This document shows, piece by piece, positions 13,205-16,943 of a stretch of DNA of 16,943 nucleotides (positions are counted from its first letter, which is position 1; the number at the start of each line of letters is the position of its first letter). Under the pieces are notes generated by a model. The model ran no database searches. It saw only the letters and a list, made by a program, of their open reading frames with translations, and was not told the DNA's origin. The position numbers were made by a program, and so were the translations under genes. Origin of the DNA: Spirochaetaceae bacterium (GTDB lineage Bacteria > Spirochaetota > Spirochaetia > Treponematales > Treponemataceae); the NCBI GenBank assembly GCA_031272345.1, contig JAISTZ010000162.1:1-16943 (forward strand). The letters are read 5' to 3'.

Positions 13205-13272
13205 AAAAAAACACGAAAAATTCTCTTTTTTTTGATTTTCCCCTTGACAAAAGTTTTTTCCGCCGTCATTGT
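13205..13272 (+). promoter_or_regulatory. AT-rich promoter region for the ABC importer operon
   Basis: A perfect TTGACA (13244-13249), 17 bases, then CATTGT (13267-13272, only three matches to a consensus -10). Upstream, A/T runs at 13205-13211, 13216-13220, 13226-13233 and 13236-13239 are spaced roughly one helical turn apart and may bend DNA or act as an UP-like element. The weak -10 suggests an activator could be needed. The A-run/T-run pair could also form a weak hairpin after the peptidase gene, but it is not a convincing terminator. Confidence 0.5.
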
Positions 13273-13328
13273 CTACTAAAATTATCGAATTAGTAGGAAT
13301 TCAAGGAGAATTCAGAAGGAAGATGCCG

Positions 13329-14294
13329 ATGGCTGAAAGAAAGATCGTATTCAACAAGCTGGTCCTGCTGCCCCCCGCGGCCCTGGGGGCGGTCCTTGTC
13401 ATGCACCAGAATCTCCCCGTGTATGCGGGCTACAGGGTAAAGACCCTGCCCTATTTCACCTACCTGCTCTGGGTTTTGCTCGGCCTCTTCGCCCTCTATG
13501 CCCTGGTGAGTCTCTTCAGCGGGGGCCAGCGGGAAAAACTCGTCTTCAAGGCGCCGTTCTTTGCGGCGGCCTTCCTCCTCCTGGGGCTCTACGACCTGGT
13601 CACCCAGAAGGTGAACCTGCTCCCGAGTCTCTACTTTCCCGCGCCGGAGCGGATCATCGGCGTGTTCGCCGAGGACTGGTTCTTCATCCTCCGGTGCCTC
13701 ATCTATTCCATGCGCCTGCTCCTGGGGGGCTTCTTCCTGGGGGCGCTCCTGGGGGTGTTCACGGGCACCCTCATCGGCTGGAGTCAGCGGCTCAACTACT
13801 GGATCATGCCCTTCATCAAAATCGTGGGGCCGATTCCGTCAACCGCGTGGATTCCCATCGCCCTGGTGGTCTTCTTCAGGCCCACGAGCGCCAGCCTCTT
13901 CCTGATTGCCCTGGGGGTGTGGTTCCCCACGACGGTGCTCACGAGCTCCGGGATAATGAACGTGCGGAAAACCTACTTTGAAGTGGCGAGCACCCTGGGG
14001 GCGAATTCCCTGCGGAGCATCCTCACGGTGGCCCTGCCCGCCGCCGCGCCGAATGTGTTCGCGGGCTTCTTCAACGGCACCAGCGCGTGCTTCCTGACCC
14101 TGATGGCCGCCGAGATGATCGGGTGCAAATTCGGCATCGGCTGGTACATCAACTGGCAGCGGGAAACCCTGGCTTACCCCAACGTGTTCGCGGCGTTCAT
14201 CGTGATTGCGGTGACCTTCTCGTTCCTGATCGGCCTGCAATTCAAAATTCGCAACCGGGTCCTCTCGTGGCAGAAGGGGACGATTCGATGGTGA
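13329..14294 (+). CDS. ABC importer permease, nitrate/sulfonate/taurine/thiamine-precursor class
   Basis: This is the membrane subunit of a NitT/TauT-type importer. The ABC-permease core (about 110-315) shows the class patterns: YFPAPERIIGVF before the core, GPIPSTAWIPIALVVFF, and the EAA coupling loop EVASTLGANSLRSILTVALP that contacts the ATPase. At about 321 residues it is longer than the usual 250-270, with about three hydrophobic segments ahead of the core instead of one. ATG 13329 is preferred because AAGGA sits about eight bases upstream; ATG 13323 is too close to it, and the frame's TTG at 13269 falls within the predicted promoter. It is followed after 6 bases by the ATPase gene. The substrate is unknown. 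Confidence 0.92.
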   Translation: MAERKIVFNKLVLLPPAALGAVLVMHQNLPVYAGYRVKTLPYFTYLLWVLLGLFALYALVSLFSGGQREKLVFKAPFFAAAFLLLGLYDLVTQKVNLLPSLYFPAPERIIGVFAEDWFFILRCLIYSMRLLLGGFFLGALLGVFTGTLIGWSQRLNYWIMPFIKIVGPIPSTAWIPIALVVFFRPTSASLFLIALGVWFPTTVLTSSGIMNVRKTYFEVASTLGANSLRSILTVALPAAAPNVFAGFFNGTSACFLTLMAAEMIGCKFGIGWYINWQRETLAYPNVFAAFIVIAVTFSFLIGLQFKIRNRVLSWQKGTIRW

Positions 14295-14300
14295 GGGACT

Positions 14301-15089
14301 ATGAGTGACAAGGCCGGCCGCATCGAAATTCAGCGGCTCTGCAAGAGCTTTCCCCAAAACGAAGGGGAACCCATCGCCGTGCTCGACAGGGTTGACCTGG
14401 TGTTTGAGCCGGGCGAATTCATCTCCCTGATCGGGCCCTCCGGGTGCGGAAAGTCGACCCTGCTCAGAATCATCGCCGGGCTTGCCCCCTCGGATTCCGG
14501 GCGCATCCTCCTGGACGGCACAGCGGTTTCCGCGCCGGGGTTCGAGCGGGGGCTGGTGTTCCAGGATCCCACCCTCTTCCCCTGGATGACGATCTACGAG
14601 AACATCGCCTACGGGCTCCGCGCCAGGGGGGTCTATAAGCGGGAAAAGTCCCGCATCCCGGACTACTTCCGCCTGGTGGGGCTCCAGGGGTTTGAAAAAT
14701 CCTACCCCCACCACCTCTCCGGTGGCATGGCCCAGCGGGCTGCCCTGGCGCGGGCATTGGTGAACGACCCCAAGGTGCTCCTCCTGGACGAGCCCCTGGG
14801 CGCGCTGGACGCTTTCACCCGCATGAACATGCAGGACGAGATTCTGAAAATCTGGGAGGAGCGCCGCCAGACCTGCGTGATGGTGACTCACGACGTGGAC
14901 GAGGCGATTTACATGGCCTCCAGAATCGTGGTGATGTCCGCCAGGCCCGCGAAGATCGAGCGGGTCATAACCGTGGAACTCGGCCGTCCCCGCCGGAGGG
15001 ACCACCCGGACTTTCTCATGCTCCGGTCCCGGATACTCAAGATACTGCACTTCGCGGGGGGAGGCATGGAACCGGAATACCGGATTTAG
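14301..15089 (+). CDS. ABC importer ATPase, NitT/TauT class
   Basis: The 262-residue cytoplasmic ATPase powers the adjacent permease. All motifs are intact: Walker A GPSGCGKST at 45-53, Q-loop Gln88 in LVFQDPTLFPWMT, signature LSGGM at 139-143, Walker B VLLLDEP at 159-165 followed by the D-loop GALD, and the switch His197 in MVTHDVDEA. The FPWMT after the Q-loop and the MSARPAKI near the C-terminus are typical of the nitrate/sulfonate/taurine class. A GAGGGA ribosome site precedes the ATG. The final 25 or so residues extend slightly past the usual end. A hairpin without U-run lies between it and the binding-protein gene. Confidence 0.95.
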   Translation: MSDKAGRIEIQRLCKSFPQNEGEPIAVLDRVDLVFEPGEFISLIGPSGCGKSTLLRIIAGLAPSDSGRILLDGTAVSAPGFERGLVFQDPTLFPWMTIYENIAYGLRARGVYKREKSRIPDYFRLVGLQGFEKSYPHHLSGGMAQRAALARALVNDPKVLLLDEPLGALDAFTRMNMQDEILKIWEERRQTCVMVTHDVDEAIYMASRIVVMSARPAKIERVITVELGRPRRRDHPDFLMLRSRILKILHFAGGGMEPEYRI

Positions 15090-15096
15090 GGAAAAC

Positions 15097-15111
15097 CTCC
15101 CCGTTGGGGAG
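15097..15111 (+). promoter_or_regulatory. Intercistronic hairpin between ATPase and binding-protein genes
   Basis: CTCCCC (15097-15102) and GGGGAG (15106-15111) form a perfect 6-bp stem with a 3-base loop. No U-run follows, so it is unlikely to be a full terminator. It could stabilise the 5' end of the processed binding-protein message, which such operons often express at a higher level; that role is inference. Confidence 0.5.
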
Positions 15112-15146
15112 TTGAATAATTCTTCATGTCACAAGGAGTAAAAAAA

Positions 15147-16166
15147 ATGAAGAAAAGCGTTTTTGCGGTACTGGCCGCTTGTTTGCTGGTTCAAGGGGTG
15201 TGCGCGGGGGGCAAGAAGGAAGGGGCGGCCCAGGCTGCCGCGTCCGACGACTACACCCTGGTCATCGGTCTTCCGGTGACCGGCGGACTCTGCGAGGCCC
15301 CCTTCTACATCGCCATCGAGAAGGGTTTCTATGACGCGGAGGGTCTCAAGTGGAAGGAATTCAAGATGGACGCCGGTACGGCGATGAATCACCTTACCAC
15401 CGGCGCGATTGACGTTACCAACAACCTGCTGGCAACACTGATTCAGCCCATCGCCAACGGCCTGGATGTGAAGATACCCCTGGCCCTGCACACGGGGTGC
15501 GTCAAAACCCTGGTGCGCGCGGATTCCCCTATCAACGGCCCCAGGGACCTCAAGGGCAAGAAAATCGGCGTGGCAAGCCTTAACTCGAGCACCAAGGTGA
15601 TTCCCTCACGGGTGCTCGCAAGCCTGGGGCTCAAGCCCGACGGGGACGGCGCGGACGTGGAGTGGGTGATCTATCCCCAGACGGAGCTGCCCCTGGCTCT
15701 GGAGCGGGGTCTTGTCGACGCGATCGGCCTGGGGGACCCCGCCGCTTCAATCATCGAGAACGAAGGCAAGGCCAGGGTGATCATCAACAACGCCACGGAC
15801 CACAACCTGAAGGACGAATTCTGCTGCGTCACCCCGGTGCGCACCGCTGCCCTGAGGGACCACCCGGAGGCAATCGCCAAATTCCTTAGGGCCATCCAGA
15901 AGGCGTCCAAGTGGGTCCAGGAGAACCCGGACGAGGCCGCGCGGATAATCACCGAGAAAAAATACATCGCCGGTGACGTGGCGGTGAACGCCCAGGTGCT
16001 CAAGACCTACAGCTACAAGGCGTCGGTCAGTCAGGCACAGGTGGCGATTGACCGGAACGCCAGGGAGCTGCAACAGATCGGCATTGTCAAACCCGATGTC
16101 GACGTGGCGGCCCTTGTGAAGAACACCTACTACGCGGTTCCGGGCGTACCGGATTCGCTCTTCTAG
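15147..16166 (+). CDS. Substrate-binding protein of the ABC importer (NMT1/THI5-like, SsuA/TauA type)
   Basis: The 339-residue exported protein delivers substrate to the permease upstream. The N-terminal signal MKKSVFAVLAACLLVQGVC is followed by AGGKKEG, as in many treponemal binding proteins. Cys could be lipidated (Gly-Val-Cys is a loose spirochaetal-type lipobox) or cleavage could fall after Cys-Ala. The mature part has the NMT1 fold pattern: EAPFYIAIEKGFYDAEGL, LTTGAIDVTNN, DLKGKKIGVASLNSS, and ALERGLVDAIGLGDPAASII. ATG 15147 is chosen over ATG 15126 because AAGGAG (15133-15138) lies eight bases before it and inside the longer frame. The ligand cannot be read from sequence; the unusual HTGCVKTLV stretch may line the pocket. 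It is last in its operon. Confidence 0.93.
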   Translation: MKKSVFAVLAACLLVQGVCAGGKKEGAAQAAASDDYTLVIGLPVTGGLCEAPFYIAIEKGFYDAEGLKWKEFKMDAGTAMNHLTTGAIDVTNNLLATLIQPIANGLDVKIPLALHTGCVKTLVRADSPINGPRDLKGKKIGVASLNSSTKVIPSRVLASLGLKPDGDGADVEWVIYPQTELPLALERGLVDAIGLGDPAASIIENEGKARVIINNATDHNLKDEFCCVTPVRTAALRDHPEAIAKFLRAIQKASKWVQENPDEAARIITEKKYIAGDVAVNAQVLKTYSYKASVSQAQVAIDRNARELQQIGIVKPDVDVAALVKNTYYAVPGVPDSLF

Positions 16167-16173
16167 GACCAAG

Positions 16174-16220
16174 CCGCCGGCCGCGCAGGCAGAAATTCTG
16201 CCGGTGGGGCCGGCGGTTTT
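16174..16220 (+). terminator. Two-layer intrinsic terminator of the ABC operon
   Basis: The outer stem CCGCCGGCC (16174-16182) pairs perfectly with GGCCGGCGG (16208-16216) and runs into TTTT (16217-16220). Inside its loop, GGCAGAAATTCTGCC (16188-16202) forms a second 6-bp hairpin. It begins seven bases after the binding-protein stop and directly precedes the rarD promoter. Confidence 0.88.
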
Positions 16221-16226
16221 CGTTGC

Positions 16227-16255
16227 TTGACATTTTCCCCCGGTTCTGGTAGACC
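16227..16255 (+). promoter_or_regulatory. Sigma70-type promoter for rarD
   Basis: TTGACA (16227-16232), 17 bases, TAGACC (16250-16255). The -10 resembles the TAGACT of the lipoprotein promoter. The rarD ATG follows 15 bases later, giving a leader of about nine bases with only GGGGG as a possible ribosome contact. Confidence 0.68.
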
Positions 16256-16270
16256 GATTCCGGGGGCGCG

Positions 16271-16943
16271 ATGAATTCTACCATTCTTAAAGGCTCGGCC
16301 ATGGCGGCTTTGTCATACGTTCTGTGGGGCTTCCTGCCGCTGTACTGGCACCTGCTCCTTCCGGTGGGCTCCTTCCACATCCTGGCCTACCGCATCATCT
16401 TTTCCCTGGTCTTTGTGGCGGCGGCGCTCCTTTTTCAAAGAAAGCGCGCCTGGCTCCGTCATTTCCTTGATCCCAAAAAGCGGTTCCGTATTATCGCCGG
16501 GAGCCTCCTCATCACCTTCAACTGGGGGCTCTACATCTGGGCTGTCAATTCGGGCCATACGATTGAAGCGGCCCTGGGGTACTTCATCAACCCCCTGCTT
16601 TCGGTCATGATGGGGCTCCTGTTCTTCCGGGAAAAATTGAAACCCCTGCAATGGTGCGCCTTCGGCCTCGCCTGCGCCGGGGTCGGCCTGGTGACGGCCT
16701 TTTCCGGAACCTTCCCCTGGATTTCCATCTGCCTGGCCCTGAGCTTTGGATTCTACGGCATGGTCAAGAAGACCCTGAGTTTCGACGCCCTGGAAGCTCT
16801 CGCCGCGGAAACCCTGGCGGCCCTGCCCATAGCGGCCTTCCTGCTGGCCTTCCCCTTTCCCGGGGGACAGGGATTTTCCGACCTGGCGGCCCTCCCGCGT
16901 TTCCGGGTCCTTGTGATACCCCTTGCGGGTCCGGTCACCGCGA
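16271..16943 (+). CDS. rarD: RarD-type EamA-family transporter (3' end outside window)
   Basis: The frame is open from ATG 16271 to the right edge, giving 224 residues of a protein usually near 300. It is a multi-span inner-membrane protein of the drug/metabolite transporter superfamily; RarD is named from a chloramphenicol-sensitivity phenotype and its physiological substrate is unclear. The opening LSYVLWGFLPLYWHLL and the run NWGLYIWAVNSGHTIEAALG followed by YFINPLLSVMMGLLFFREKL are characteristic of RarD rather than other EamA proteins. About seven membrane segments are visible before the cut. It has its own promoter-like site and lies beyond a strong terminator, so it is probably separate from the ABC operon. 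Confidence 0.9.
   Translation, partial: MNSTILKGSAMAALSYVLWGFLPLYWHLLLPVGSFHILAYRIIFSLVFVAAALLFQRKRAWLRHFLDPKKRFRIIAGSLLITFNWGLYIWAVNSGHTIEAALGYFINPLLSVMMGLLFFREKLKPLQWCAFGLACAGVGLVTAFSGTFPWISICLALSFGFYGMVKKTLSFDALEALAAETLAALPIAAFLLAFPFPGGQGFSDLAALPRFRVLVIPLAGPVTA

Noticed and set aside
13205..13233. Intrinsic terminator after the M15 peptidase gene
   Set aside because: The only pairing is A-run with T-run; it is better explained as AT-rich promoter DNA.
13269..13328. TTG 13269 or ATG 13323 as the permease start
   Set aside because: TTG 13269 lies within the predicted -10, and ATG 13323 is too close to the AAGGA site that suits ATG 13329.
15126..15146. ATG 15126 as the start of the binding protein
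   Set aside because: Its coding stretch contains the AAGGAG that properly spaces ATG 15147, and the signal peptide begins at the latter.

Overview
The window looks like chromosome of a GC-rich spirochaete close to Treponema. Three things point there. The core motility genes run flbD-motA-motB-fliL-fliM-fliY-fliO-fliP, the order known from spirochaetes. The phenylalanyl-tRNA synthetase alpha subunit is of the archaeal/eukaryotic type that spirochaetes carry. The accessory proteins (a DUF1566-type lipoprotein, and an NMT1-type binding protein whose mature N-terminus starts near Cys-Ala-Gly-Gly-Lys-Lys-Glu) are of kinds common in treponemes. Genus-level placement is inference.

Layout. (1) 1-1859: the end of a Pro/Ala-rich repeat protein (+), a convergent surface lipoprotein with Ig-like and DUF1566 regions (-), and ssb (-). 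(2) 1860-2037: an AT-rich, probably curved divergent promoter region between ssb and the motility genes. (3) 2038-7942: eight motility genes, several overlapping, with a strong promoter-like site inside the cluster ahead of fliL. MotA/MotB form the stator, FliL supports it, FliM/FliY form the switch/C-ring, and FliO/FliP belong to the flagellar export gate. The cluster stops at fliP; fliQ, fliR, flhB and flhA do not follow. (4) 7975-10210: an unrecognised 523-residue protein with its own promoter, then a rhomboid protease. (5) 10298-13179: a small secreted protein of unknown function, pheS, and a secreted M15-type peptidase, closely spaced. (6) 13329-16166: an ABC importer of the nitrate/sulfonate/thiamine-precursor class (permease, ATPase, binding protein), closed by a strong two-layer hairpin terminator. 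(7) 16271-end: rarD, cut by the window edge.

Promoter-like sites are easy to see because they are AT-rich or near-consensus islands in GC-rich DNA. Six share a TTGAC-like -35 and exactly 17 bases of spacing. At flbD and the 7975 gene the -10 box ends six bases before the ATG, which predicts leaderless mRNAs. I found no CRISPR array, insertion sequence, tRNA or rRNA. The observations most worth checking are the leaderless-type starts, a nine-G tract inside motB, the shortened motility cluster, the direct repeats around the lipoprotein gene, and the conserved-looking gene of unknown function inserted after fliP.
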